64,000 bases of DNA from CBDUXT01 sp965371245 (GTDB lineage: Bacteria > Planctomycetota > Phycisphaerae > UBA1845). The translations under genes and the position numbers were made by a program. This document shows, in pieces, positions 41,972 to 50,364 of this stretch. Numbering within the stretch: position 1 is the first letter of the stretch; each line of letters opens with the position of its first letter. Location of the stretch: NCBI GenBank assembly GCA_965371245.1, contig CBDUXT010000005.1, positions 1 to 64,000 of the forward strand, given 5' to 3'. The notes below the pieces were generated by a model that worked only from the letters and a program-made list of their open reading frames with translations, searched no databases and was not told where the DNA came from.

Positions 41972-42331
41972 ATGATGTTGACTCGACTTCGAACCGTGGG
42001 CGTAGTTGGATTTCTGGGATCTGCCGCCTTCTCGGTCGGCGCGGCCGAGGCACGGGCTGACCATCGCAGCCCGCCTTGCCGCGTTCGGTACGCCGAGCCC
42101 GCGTACCGGGCCACGACTGTGGTCTACACCGAGCGGGGTCGCTACTACCCGCGCGTGCGATACTACTCCAATCATCGCAGTTACTACCGAGACGGCCGGT
42201 CCGGCTACGGCCACCACCGGTCCGCGCGACGGCACATCGGTCGAGGTTTGCGCCGCGTCGGGCGTGTGCTCCGCCACGTAGGCCGCGGGCTGCATATCGG
42301 TCGCCGCAGGCATGGTTCACGCCACCGTTAA
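41972..42331 (+). CDS. Small secreted Arg/Tyr/His-rich basic protein
   Basis: The 119-aa protein has a signal peptide (cleaved near EARA/DH) and a mature part of about 85 residues rich in Arg, Tyr, His and Gly (for example RYYPRVRYYSNHRSYYRDG), ending in RGLRRVGRVLRHVGRG amphipathic repeats. It has no Cys and no known domain. It could bind polyanions or the cell envelope. AGGAG lies 5 bases before the ATG. Proteins of this style are frequent and fast-evolving. Confidence 0.65.
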   Translation: MMLTRLRTVGVVGFLGSAAFSVGAAEARADHRSPPCRVRYAEPAYRATTVVYTERGRYYPRVRYYSNHRSYYRDGRSGYGHHRSARRHIGRGLRRVGRVLRHVGRGLHIGRRRHGSRHR

Positions 42332-42503
42332 AGCATGCTCTCTCGGTCGCGGCGTGGATTCGGCGGGCTTATCGGGCCGTGCCGCGTCCATGCATCCCTG
42401 CCTGCGATGCGTGGTTTTCAGTTCTCTCCCTGCTGCAATCGCAATCGTATAGTGCTCCTGAACGACAACGTCCACTTGGTCGGATCGGAAAGGAGCAGCC
42501 ACG

Positions 42504-43136
42504 ATGAGCAGCAGAAAGAAGAACTTGACGGACGCCCAGCCCAGTGAGGCAGCACGGAATCAGGCGGTAGCGTCACGAACGCTTGGCATGGCCGCGTTCG
42601 TAGCGCTGATCCTCTGGACGATTACAGGCGAGACTGATCTTGGTACTTTTCTCGATTCCCAAGGCCTCGCCATCGCGTTTCTTGGACCTGTCGCGCTACT
42701 CATCGCTTGTTTCGGGTTGCGTGGAGCCAAGACGGCCGTGGTCACGCTCTTCGGTGGAAGCCGCAGCCCGCGCGATACTGTCGACGCGGTGAGCTTCTTC
42801 CGGTTGGGCGCGGCGTTCTCTCTGGCGTGCGGGTTCATGGGAACGCTGATCGGGGTAGTTATCATGTTGAAAAACATGGACGACCCGTCCATGATCGGTC
42901 CTGCCCTGGCGATGGCATTACTGACGCAGTTGTACGGCGTTCTCTTCGCTGTCTTGTCAATGGTTTGCGCGGCGGTTGTGTCGCGTCGCCAGGCAACTGC
43001 CCAATCGTCCGCTGAGCTCGAGGATCTGGGAAAGCAATCTCTGGCGATCGGTGCCCCGGCAACCGCGATCGGTGTGCTGACGGTGGTCGTATCATGCCTC
43101 GTCTTCGGCCTCTCCATGTTTGGCATGCCGAGCTGA
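42504..43136 (+). CDS. MotA/TolQ/ExbB-like membrane protein
   Basis: The 210-aa protein has four hydrophobic helices (residues about 28-42, 54-74, 98-124, 130-160 and a last one near 185-207). The order and the GAAFSLACGFMGTLIGVVIML helix resemble MotA-type proton channel subunits. There is no MotB/ExbD partner next to it, so a role as flagellar stator is unproven. GGAG lies 9 bases before the ATG. Confidence 0.7.
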   Translation: MSSRKKNLTDAQPSEAARNQAVASRTLGMAAFVALILWTITGETDLGTFLDSQGLAIAFLGPVALLIACFGLRGAKTAVVTLFGGSRSPRDTVDAVSFFRLGAAFSLACGFMGTLIGVVIMLKNMDDPSMIGPALAMALLTQLYGVLFAVLSMVCAAVVSRRQATAQSSAELEDLGKQSLAIGAPATAIGVLTVVVSCLVFGLSMFGMPS

Positions 43137-43344
43137 GGGCACGTTTCGACCACGCGATCGCGCCCGTCAGATGCCGTGTCAGCCGCTGCTCGCGCGGCCA
43201 TCTGATGGGCTGCATCAGCGCCTACGGACCCTCATGATTGTCGCAACGGGTTGCCCGGCATTGGCCCCACCGGGTAGGCTTGGCGGCGGCGACTCCGCCC
43301 ACGGAACGATCCGGCGCCGTTGCCCCAGCCAGAGAGGGTCTTGA

Positions 43345-43755
43345 ATGCCGCACATCGATCGCTTCAGCGTGTCTTTGGACACGGAGCTACTGGCCGCCTT
43401 CGACACGCACATCGCGGCGCGCGGATACGGCAACCGCTCCGAGGCCGTTCGAGACATGATCCGCGATCTGTTGGTGGAGAGCCGCCTGAGCGCCGGTGAC
43501 GAGGTGGTGGCCGCGGTGCTGACCGCGGTGTGCGATCATCGCGAAGCCGACTCGTCCAAGCATCTGCGCGATTGCGTCGTGACAAGCGACGAGCTTGTCG
43601 TGGCTCGACTGCACGTGCCCATCGATGCCCACCGCGACAGCATCGCGCTGTGCATGAAAGGCCCCGCGGACCGTGTTCGATCTCTGTCGGACCGCATTCA
43701 GGCCATGCGCGGAATCACCCACGGTCATCTCTTGGCCATTCCGGCGACGGAATAG
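43345..43755 (+). CDS. NikR-like ribbon-helix-helix regulator with altered metal site
   Basis: The 136-aa protein has the N-terminal ribbon-helix-helix (IDRFSVSLDTELLAAFDTHI, then GNRSEAVRDMIRDLL) and the C-terminal ACT-like domain of NikR (ELVVARLHVPIDAHRDS, RIQAMRGITHGHL). In NikR four ligands bind nickel; here the His of RLH remains, but the HVH second His is Pro, the Cys is Ser and the partner His is absent. Another ligand is therefore likely. Genes it might control are not obvious; no nickel transporter is adjacent. Confidence 0.83.
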   Translation: MPHIDRFSVSLDTELLAAFDTHIAARGYGNRSEAVRDMIRDLLVESRLSAGDEVVAAVLTAVCDHREADSSKHLRDCVVTSDELVVARLHVPIDAHRDSIALCMKGPADRVRSLSDRIQAMRGITHGHLLAIPATE

Positions 43756-43778
43756 ACCGCCTCCCTGGCGTATCGGCG

Positions 43779-43856
43779 GGGTGGCATGGGCAAACTCGTT
43801 TGCCCGTGCTCTTCCGATCGCCTACACGGGCAAGCTGTCGCTTGCCCATGGCACCC
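43779..43856. repeat. GGGTGGCATG two-hairpin element
   Basis: GGGTGGCATGGG (left) and CCCATGGCACCC (right) are inverted ends; inside are two hairpins, GGGCAAACTCGTTTGCCC and GGGCAAGCTGTCGCTTGCCC. It has the same plan as 17456-17536 with different stems. Confidence 0.7.
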
Positions 43857-43938
43857 ATCAAGTCACGTGTGTCAACGCACTAGGAGAAACCGCGCGGAAC
43901 GCCGCCCGCGGTTGAGGGAGGCGAGCCACAGGGAGACC

Positions 43939-44160
43939 TCAAGAGGCCGCGAAGAAACGGGAGTCGGTGCCGCCGGGGCCGACGGTTGCTCGGATGGGTC
44001 TAAGGCAGCGCGGGCATTTTCCCTCGTAGGCGGTACCGGCGGCGTTTCGATACACGCGCGTGTACACACCGCAGCAGTCGAAGGTGACGCCGATCCAGGG
44101 TCGGTCACGAAGGCCGGGCTCGGGGCGCTCGGGAATCGGCGTGCCATCGACTCCACTCAT
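43939..44160 (-). CDS. Small conserved Cys-rich (zinc-ribbon-like) protein
   Basis: The 73-aa protein has a core RPWIGVTFDCCGVYTRVYRN and a C-terminal CPRC pair with a GPGGTDSRFF end. Two Cys pairs suggest a zinc site. The composition is strongly protein-like, and I recall similar small proteins in other Planctomycetes, without a function. The ATG at 44160 lies 38 bp after the cyclodeaminase gene on the same strand. No good ribosome site is seen. Confidence 0.6.
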   Translation of the reverse strand: MSGVDGTPIPERPEPGLRDRPWIGVTFDCCGVYTRVYRNAAGTAYEGKCPRCLRPIRATVGPGGTDSRFFAAS

Positions 44161-44197
44161 GTTGGTGCGATCTGCCTGGGAAGGGTCCACGCGACAT

Positions 44198-44845
44198 TCA
44201 TCGGCCCGGTTGGTCCCCCTGCTCAAGGTGGTCGCGAACGAAACCCTCCACCTCCCGGCACCGGGCTGTGCAATGCTCCACGACCTCATCGAGGTCGCGA
44301 AGCACGGCCTCTCGACGGGTCTCGTCCGTAAGGTCGCCGATGTTGGCCCACACGGTGTATCGAGCCGCCTGGGCTGAGGCGGCAGCGAGCACGGCCGCGA
44401 TGGCCAGGTCGCTGAGCAGGTGCCGGTTGGCAAGCGGTTTGAGTTCGCTGATTTCGCCTAGCGCGGCAGATGCCAGAGCCGCGGTTTCCATCGGAACGGC
44501 CAGCGCCGCGAGGACCGCTTCTTGATAGGCCTGCTGCTCTTCCGGATCATCCCCGGCGGCTTTGCGGGCTAAGGTCATGGCCATATACGCCTCGGCATCC
44601 AGGGTGACCAGAGCGCGGAGCAACTGGTCGGTGCGATGGAGTCGGACGGCGATCTGTTCGACCCGGGTCTTATCCGCCGGCGTCGTCTTCTTGGAAATGG
44701 AATAGGCCGCCACCATACGGGCGAGGACGCCGGCGAGCGCGCCGGCCAGGCTGGTGATGCTTCCGCCGCCGGGCGTGGGCGTGCGCGCCGCGGCTCGATC
44801 GAGAAAGTCCTCCAGTTCAAGCTTGGTCAGCTCGCCCACAATCAT
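44198..44845 (-). CDS. Formiminotetrahydrofolate cyclodeaminase (FTCD_C-like)
   Basis: The 215-aa helical protein matches the cyclodeaminase/cyclohydrolase family acting on folate one-carbon units: LEDFLDRAAARTPTPGGGSITSLAGALAGVLARMV at the start (typical PGGGS..A..G) and SELKPLANRHLLSDLAIAAVLAAASAQAA with the conserved SD. It overlaps the preceding glycosyltransferase gene by 29 bp, and a small Cys-rich protein follows. The formiminotransferase part is absent, as in many bacteria. Confidence 0.88.
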   Translation of the reverse strand: MIVGELTKLELEDFLDRAAARTPTPGGGSITSLAGALAGVLARMVAAYSISKKTTPADKTRVEQIAVRLHRTDQLLRALVTLDAEAYMAMTLARKAAGDDPEEQQAYQEAVLAALAVPMETAALASAALGEISELKPLANRHLLSDLAIAAVLAAASAQAARYTVWANIGDLTDETRREAVLRDLDEVVEHCTARCREVEGFVRDHLEQGDQPGR

Positions 44846-45524
44846 GCCTTTCCAACAGCGCCAGGACCAACGCCTGTAGCTCGCGCTCCGTCGATAGGGG
44901 TGGTGCTTCCCGTTCCGACAGATCCCGCAATGCGCGTCTCAGGTCGTCGAAGTGATCGAGATCATACCACGTCGCGGTCTCGACGAGATCCATGTCGGCC
45001 TCGTCCGCCCGCTGGCGTGTTTGATCGGCCACACGATCGCTTCCCCAGTCGATTTGTTCGAACAACGCGGCCGCCGGCGTCCGCACGCCCAGCAGCACGT
45101 ACCCGCCGTCATCAGACGGCACCAAGACGGCGTCATGTGTCGCCAGCGCGGCGGCGGCGTGTTCCAGATGGGCCGGCGGCAGTGTCGGGCTGTCGGCACC
45201 GAGAAGCAAGACGCCCGAAGCGGCGTCATCAAGCGCCCGCGCGGTCGCGCGGGCCAGCCGCGAGCCGAGGTCGCCGCTTCCCTGAGGCCACACGTTGGCA
45301 GCGTGCGGCGCGACGAGGCGTTGCAACTCGTCCAGCTTGTCGTCGGGCGTTCCCACCAGGATCGGCCGAAAACTAGTCAGCATGGAAGCTCGCTGGCAAA
45401 CGCAGCGCAGGCAAGACAGGTGAAGCGCGGCGGCCTCGTCGGGCGTCAGCGGGGGCACCATGCGCGTGTTGACGCGCCCAGGTTCGGGGAGCTTCGCGAA
45501 GATGAGTACGGTGATGGGCGCCAC
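44817..45524 (-). CDS. TIGR04282-family (DUF2064) nucleotidyl/glycosyltransferase
   Basis: The 235-aa Rossmann-like protein has the start LIFAKLPEPGRVNTRMVPPL, the acidic motif LLLGADSPTLPPAHL and the PSDDGGYVLLG loop characteristic of this GT-A-like family. The substrate is unknown in general. It overlaps the cyclodeaminase gene by 29 bp, implying co-translation, though no pathway link is evident. Confidence 0.88.
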   Translation of the reverse strand: MAPITVLIFAKLPEPGRVNTRMVPPLTPDEAAALHLSCLRCVCQRASMLTSFRPILVGTPDDKLDELQRLVAPHAANVWPQGSGDLGSRLARATARALDDAASGVLLLGADSPTLPPAHLEHAAAALATHDAVLVPSDDGGYVLLGVRTPAAALFEQIDWGSDRVADQTRQRADEADMDLVETATWYDLDHFDDLRRALRDLSEREAPPLSTERELQALVLALLERHDCGRADQA

Positions 45525-45594
45525 GCAAGCAACGTAGGTGGATTCCCCACAAGGTCAAGGGCGTCCGGGTGACCCAATCGGCGTTGTGTACTTT

Positions 45595-45664
45595 TCAGAG
45601 CACCAGGCGCGAGCCTGGTGACACGGTGGCGCTGGGGTCCGCAGGCTTGCGCCTACGGCTCTGA
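45595..45664 (+). repeat. TCAGAGC/GCTCTGA two-hairpin element
   Basis: The ends TCAGAGC and GGCTCTGA are inverted. The hairpins CACCAGGCGCGAGCCTGGTG and CCGCAGGCTTGCGCCTACGG lie inside. It is the best-preserved copy of the family. Confidence 0.7.
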
Positions 45665-45722
45665 TTCGGCATGCCAGTCCCACCCGAAGCTTCACGAACC
45701 CACCCGAACGAGTCCGACAGAA

Positions 45723-45752
45723 CATGCTCACGCAAGCGTGAGCATGGCACCC
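45723..45752. repeat. Single hairpin with GGCACCC end
   Basis: ATGCTCACGCAAGCGTGAGC plus AT is a perfect palindrome and is followed by GGCACCC, the same right end as 43779-43856. It looks like half of a GGGTGGCATG element. Confidence 0.55.
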
Positions 45753-45819
45753 AGCGAGTTATGTGTATCGAAGGAGCCGGGTTCGCGACCGAGGAGTATT
45801 CGTTGGCAAGCGCGGCTTG

Positions 45820-47829
45820 CTACGGACAGGTGTCGTTCACCGGTCGGGGCGAGTCCAACCAGGCGTTGAACGTGGCGCCGCCGATGAGCACGTCGATGAG
45901 GCGAAGAAGATCGCCGGGGCCCATCGCGCCGCTGTGATCGATGTCGATGCTGTAGAGCCCGTGCGGCGCGGTTTCGGTGCCGCCCAGAACCGCGCGGGCG
46001 AACGCGAAGTCTTGGCCGTTGGCGGCAATGCCCGCATCGACATTCCCAGGGTGAGCCGTGTACCGTGACGTACTGCCATCACCGGCATAGGTGACGGAGG
46101 TTACGGTGCCCGGTTCGAGCGCATGGTCCAGGAGGATTTCATACTGTCCGCTGCCAAGGTCCGTCACGCTCAAGACGCCGTTCGCCGCGCGCATAGGATC
46201 GGCCGGTGACTCGCAGACGCTCCAGCACGCGAGGTTGTCTGCTCCGGTCACGGGCGGATCGAGGGTGATGACAATCGGCTCGGCAACGGTGCCAATTCCT
46301 TGTCGCAGGGTCGCATCCTCGGGTGCGTGTGGCTGGCGCGCATCGACCGTGCCATCCGGTGGGTCGCTCGCCGCGATGGTGGCGCCGGGGCAGAGACAGG
46401 TGTTGACATCGCAGGTACTGCCGATGCCGTTGAAGACGCCGATGGCCTCGCAGAAGCTCACCACCTGGTCCGGGACACAGACGGTGTCGGCACAGCAGGA
46501 ACCACGGGGTTCCGGACAATCGAAGGTGGTGGCGCATTCGCTGCCGGACCCGCGAAAAAGGCCCGCCGCGCGGTCACACTCCAGTTCGATCATGTCGTCA
46601 CAGGATCCGTCCGGGAGGCAGCATGCCCCCAGTGAGCAGTCGATGGCCGAACACTGCGTGCCGTTGCCCATGTACACGCCGGAGAGGCCTTCACACAGCA
46701 CCTCGGCCAGGTCCTCGCCACACGACTGTCCGCTTGGTCCGCCCACGCAGCATGCCCCCACCGGCGTCGGGCAGGTGACGGCCGAGCAGAGGCTATCACC
46801 ACCCATGAAGGTTCCGCCCTGCTCGAGGCAACTCAGATCGTTTACGTTGTCCGAGCAAACCGCATCGACGTCGCAGCACGCGCCCTCCAACGTACAGGCA
46901 AAGGTGGTGCGAATGAGCCAGTCGCCCGACGGGAGGCAAAAAGTCGGGTCCAACGTGGCGAACGAGTTCGTGCCGCCGCAGAAAAGGCAGCTCTCCAAAC
47001 CCGTGAGCCAGTTACCCGTCAGCGTGGGGAGCGTAAGATCGACCGCGGGAAAGGCATTGTTGTCCGGGTCCGGACCAAAGAGGCATGGGTCGATCGACGG
47101 CGCGTTGTGCTCATCGATGCGAAACCCCACCGTAAAGCTGTTTTGACCGGTGTCGTTGTTGATTACGATGGGTTCCGGGTCGTCCGGGTCCACCACGATT
47201 CTGATCAGCAGGGCATCGACACCCGGTGCGATCCGAGCCGTCGGAACCACCGCGCCCACGCTTTCCGCGGTGAAAACCGGCAAGCCCACCCCACCGAGCG
47301 GCGGGCCGTCCCAGACCAACAGCGACCACTCAACCACGACGTCGGCCGACGCGTTGGGCTTGACCAGCATAAACTCCATCACGTCGATCCGAACCGGGAA
47401 CGACGCGGGATCGACTTCGTACAACGCCCAGGCGATGTCCCCCTCACCAAAACCCGCCTCGACGGTCACCGTGGCGCCGCCCAGGAAAGCTTCGGCGTCC
47501 GCATGGCTCGTCTCGCCGCAGGCGACACCGGCGACCCCGCCCTGCCGTGTCGGCGGCAGCTCGCTAGATTCGAGAACTCGGCCACGAGTGGTCACCTCAA
47601 GCAAAGCCACCCGCTTGGGTTCTACGGAGATTGGGATCGTTCGGCGCCTAGGCGTGCTGTCGGCCTGTGCCGCCGACCCGACCGCACGGCTGATGCCGCG
47701 CGTGACCTTCACCGCTTGTTGCGCCACCAACGGCGGCATGCAAACGGCGAAATGGAAGGCGATGGTAGAGGCAAAGATCGCCCGGCGCGTGGCGCCGGAT
47801 GGGTGGGTCTGGCGGAGCGGGTCGGCCAT
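45820..47829 (-). CDS. Large secreted protein with four GACC Cys modules and a dockerin-like end
   Basis: The 669-aa protein has a signal peptide (about 1-38), a beta-rich N-terminal region of about 280 residues, then four Cys modules of about 42 residues beginning GACC or GSCC and containing G.F.G....C....C (for example LGACCLPDGSCDDM). A beta-sandwich region follows, and the end carries DIDHSGAMGPGDLLRLIDVLIGG, an EF-hand-like dockerin motif. It is a typical Planctomycete surface protein of unknown function. The ATG at 47829 follows GAGGATC. The modules match those of the protein at 1671-2150. Confidence 0.8.
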   Translation of the reverse strand: MADPLRQTHPSGATRRAIFASTIAFHFAVCMPPLVAQQAVKVTRGISRAVGSAAQADSTPRRRTIPISVEPKRVALLEVTTRGRVLESSELPPTRQGGVAGVACGETSHADAEAFLGGATVTVEAGFGEGDIAWALYEVDPASFPVRIDVMEFMLVKPNASADVVVEWSLLVWDGPPLGGVGLPVFTAESVGAVVPTARIAPGVDALLIRIVVDPDDPEPIVINNDTGQNSFTVGFRIDEHNAPSIDPCLFGPDPDNNAFPAVDLTLPTLTGNWLTGLESCLFCGGTNSFATLDPTFCLPSGDWLIRTTFACTLEGACCDVDAVCSDNVNDLSCLEQGGTFMGGDSLCSAVTCPTPVGACCVGGPSGQSCGEDLAEVLCEGLSGVYMGNGTQCSAIDCSLGACCLPDGSCDDMIELECDRAAGLFRGSGSECATTFDCPEPRGSCCADTVCVPDQVVSFCEAIGVFNGIGSTCDVNTCLCPGATIAASDPPDGTVDARQPHAPEDATLRQGIGTVAEPIVITLDPPVTGADNLACWSVCESPADPMRAANGVLSVTDLGSGQYEILLDHALEPGTVTSVTYAGDGSTSRYTAHPGNVDAGIAANGQDFAFARAVLGGTETAPHGLYSIDIDHSGAMGPGDLLRLIDVLIGGATFNAWLDSPRPVNDTCP

Positions 47830-48046
47830 GGAAGATCCTCGAAGCCGCGCCAAGCGGGCGGCACCGGTCCTGGTTGGTAAGATGAGGCAGGGAGATCGCG
47901 GCCTGGACGTCGCTTGGGACGTCAGAGCATTTGGAAACGATGCTTCCCCGATAAGGACCCTCTCCACACGCCCCCGCCGAGCGCGCAGCCGGTCTTCCCC
48001 ATCGTCCGTGGTGTTCGCTCAATGGTAGGCAGGCCCAAGTGTCGAT

Positions 48047-49039
48047 TCAAATCCCCTCCGCCAACTCTCCGATGACCTCGCGGAGTAGGTCCTTGAGCGT
48101 CACGATCCCCAGCATCTTCCCTCCGTGGTCGCTCACGACCGCGAGCCCCTGCCCGGCCGCCTGGAGGCGCGTCATGGCGGTTGCGACCGTCTCGTGCGGG
48201 CTGAGGGTCACGATGCGCTGAACCCGCTCGCCCACGGTCTTCCAGTCCTCGGTTTGCAGCAGCCCATCCACCTTGACGGTTCCGATGATGTTCCGGTCGC
48301 TCTTTTCGTAGACGGGGAGGCGGGCATGCCCGGTTCGCCGGGTCACCCGCAGCAGCTCGGATCGGTCGGCGCGGGACCCGATCACCCGCACCCGGTTCCG
48401 CGGCACCATGACGGCGTGGACGGGCGTATCGGAGAGTCGGCAGACGCGTTCGATCAGGTCGCTTTGGTCCTCGAACAGGGATCGACCGGCCATCGCTTCG
48501 CGCAGCATCGCCGCCACCCGGCGGCGCGGACCGAAGGCGATGTCGGCGCGATCGCCCGAGCCGACGAGGCGGTTGATGAGCCCGGCCAATCGCGACAGAA
48601 CCGCCACCAAGCCGGTCAGGCGAAAGACCCGGTCGGCGATGGACAGAAGGCGGCTTCCTCGTGCCAACAGTACGTCAGCGTGTAACTGGAAGAGGTTCTT
48701 GGGCACCATCTCCCCGAAGACGAAGATGACGGGCGTTACGATGACCACGGTGTAAAGCTCCGTGGAGGCTTCACCGACCTGAAGCAGTTCGGCGAACGCA
48801 TAGGCGACGGCCGCGGTGGTCAGGTAATTCGAGAGGTTCGTGCCTATGAGTGTCACGGACAGGGCACCGGTCTCGTCGCCCAACACGCGGGCGAGCCGGA
48901 TTGCGTCCGGTTTGTTTTGTTGGACGCCGAGGTGCAGCCGCAGGCGGTTGATCCGGTAGAGCCCGGTTTCGGCGCCGGAAAAGAACCCGGACAGAAAAAG
49001 CCCGGCGAGCATGGCTAGACCGATCAGAAACCAGGTCAT
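48047..49039 (-). CDS. CNNM/HlyC-CorC family membrane protein (DUF21 plus CBS)
   Basis: The 330-aa protein has a DUF21 membrane domain (SGFFSGAETGLYRINRLRL is the family hallmark, with TLIGTNLSNYL and FGEMVPKN) and a CBS pair (HAVMVPRNRVRVI, VTLSPHETVATAMTRLQ). Such proteins are linked to magnesium or cobalt efflux. It lacks the C-terminal CorC_HlyC domain that its neighbour has. Its ATG overlaps the stop of the upstream paralog by 4 bp (ATGA). Confidence 0.9.
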   Translation of the reverse strand: MTWFLIGLAMLAGLFLSGFFSGAETGLYRINRLRLHLGVQQNKPDAIRLARVLGDETGALSVTLIGTNLSNYLTTAAVAYAFAELLQVGEASTELYTVVIVTPVIFVFGEMVPKNLFQLHADVLLARGSRLLSIADRVFRLTGLVAVLSRLAGLINRLVGSGDRADIAFGPRRRVAAMLREAMAGRSLFEDQSDLIERVCRLSDTPVHAVMVPRNRVRVIGSRADRSELLRVTRRTGHARLPVYEKSDRNIIGTVKVDGLLQTEDWKTVGERVQRIVTLSPHETVATAMTRLQAAGQGLAVVSDHGGKMLGIVTLKDLLREVIGELAEGI

Positions 49040-50295
49040 GCCACGCTCTCCCCGGGCGCCACTGAGCCCGCATCGCGTCGTACAAGCACCTTCTGAATGC
49101 GTCGTTGGCGCATGCTCTCGACCGTGAGCGTGAGATTGCGAATGCTAACCGAGTCACCCACGCGCGGGACACGACCCAGCTTGGCCAGGATCACCCCGCC
49201 AACCGTATCGACACGGCGGTCCACGTCACCGGCGCCGAAGCGATCGGACCAGACGCGCGCGCTGAGGTCTCCGGACAGGCGATAGGTGTTGTCGTCAACC
49301 AATTCGGTGATGGCGTCCGGCAGCGGCGTTTCGGCATCCGGCAAGTCGCCGACGATCCATTCGACCACATCCTCGATGGTGACCAGTCCGGCCGTCCCCC
49401 CGTGCTCGTCCACCACCACGGCCAGATGGATTCGCTCCGTGCGAAAGTGTCGGAGCAGTTGCATCAGCGTGACCTGTTCAGGTACGTAGTGGATACGCCG
49501 AACCAACGATCGAACCGGCGCCTGTGGATTCAGGTAGACATCGCGGGCGTACAGGACACCCTTGATGTCATCAAGATCCTTGCCAATGACCGGGATGCGT
49601 CGACGCCCGGACTCGCGAATGGTCTCATGCACCGTCGCCCGGTCCGCGTCCAGCCGAACGGACACGATATCCACGCGCGGGGTCATCACCTCGCGAACGC
49701 TGACCTCTCCCATCGCCACCGTCGCCTGCAGCATCTCGTTCTCGGTCGAGTTAATGGCGCCCTGTGCCGCCGACTGCTCGACCAGCAGCCGAAGTTCGTC
49801 CGTGGTGACACCGTCGCTACTGGACGCGGTTGGGGCCAAGAGCCGCGTGAGTGGCTCGATCACAAGCGTGCCCAACACCCACAACAGCGAACGGAGGACC
49901 ATCTGAAGCGCGCCGATCAACGCGGCCGCGCCGGGCGCGAAGCGACCCGGGTTCGCCAAAGCCGTTGCTTTGGGCAACATCTCCCCGCAGACAATGACAA
50001 CCAACGGCACCATCGCTCCGCCAATCGCCGTCACCAGGACGAGATGGGGTGGAATCTGCCGCAGCACGAGAAACGAGACCGTGAAGATCGAGACATTGAT
50101 GGCCGTGTTGGCGATCAACACCGTCATCAGCACGCGATGGGGATGTTGCATGACTGTGTGGACCCGGCGCCGAAGCGGCTTGTCGGCCCGGCGGAACTCG
50201 TGCAGCGCCTGGCGGGTCAACCCAAAAAGGGCGGTCTCGGAGGCTGAAACGACTCCGGAGCAAACGAGCAGCAAGACGAGCAAGGCCCACAGCAT
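49036..50295 (-). CDS. CNNM/HlyC-CorC family membrane protein (DUF21, CBS, CorC)
   Basis: The 419-aa protein has a DUF21 domain (SASETALFGLTRQALHEF, VCGEMLPKATA), a CBS pair (VREVMTPRVDIVSVRLDA, then VVDEHGGTAGLVTIEDVVEWIVGD) and a C-terminal transporter-associated CorC_HlyC domain. It likely helps magnesium or divalent-cation homeostasis. It is translationally coupled to the shorter paralog downstream, so the two may form a heteromer. Confidence 0.9.
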   Translation of the reverse strand: MLWALLVLLLVCSGVVSASETALFGLTRQALHEFRRADKPLRRRVHTVMQHPHRVLMTVLIANTAINVSIFTVSFLVLRQIPPHLVLVTAIGGAMVPLVVIVCGEMLPKATALANPGRFAPGAAALIGALQMVLRSLLWVLGTLVIEPLTRLLAPTASSSDGVTTDELRLLVEQSAAQGAINSTENEMLQATVAMGEVSVREVMTPRVDIVSVRLDADRATVHETIRESGRRRIPVIGKDLDDIKGVLYARDVYLNPQAPVRSLVRRIHYVPEQVTLMQLLRHFRTERIHLAVVVDEHGGTAGLVTIEDVVEWIVGDLPDAETPLPDAITELVDDNTYRLSGDLSARVWSDRFGAGDVDRRVDTVGGVILAKLGRVPRVGDSVSIRNLTLTVESMRQRRIQKVLVRRDAGSVAPGESVA

Positions 50296-50364
50296 GGTTG
50301 GCGTATTCTACCGTCGAATGACCGAGTTGAGCGAGGGATTCGTCACCCTGGGACGCCCTACCCG

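Noticed and set aside
47995..48065. tRNA-like stretch (GCTCAATGGTAG and GATTCAAATC followed by CTCCGCCA)
   Set aside because: The D-loop and T-loop look-alikes are too close together to fit an anticodon arm, and the T stem does not pair.
49105..50247. 380-codon plus-strand open frame antisense to the CNNM gene
   Set aside because: It is the complement of a gene with clear DUF21/CBS motifs and has His/Arg/Asp-biased composition.
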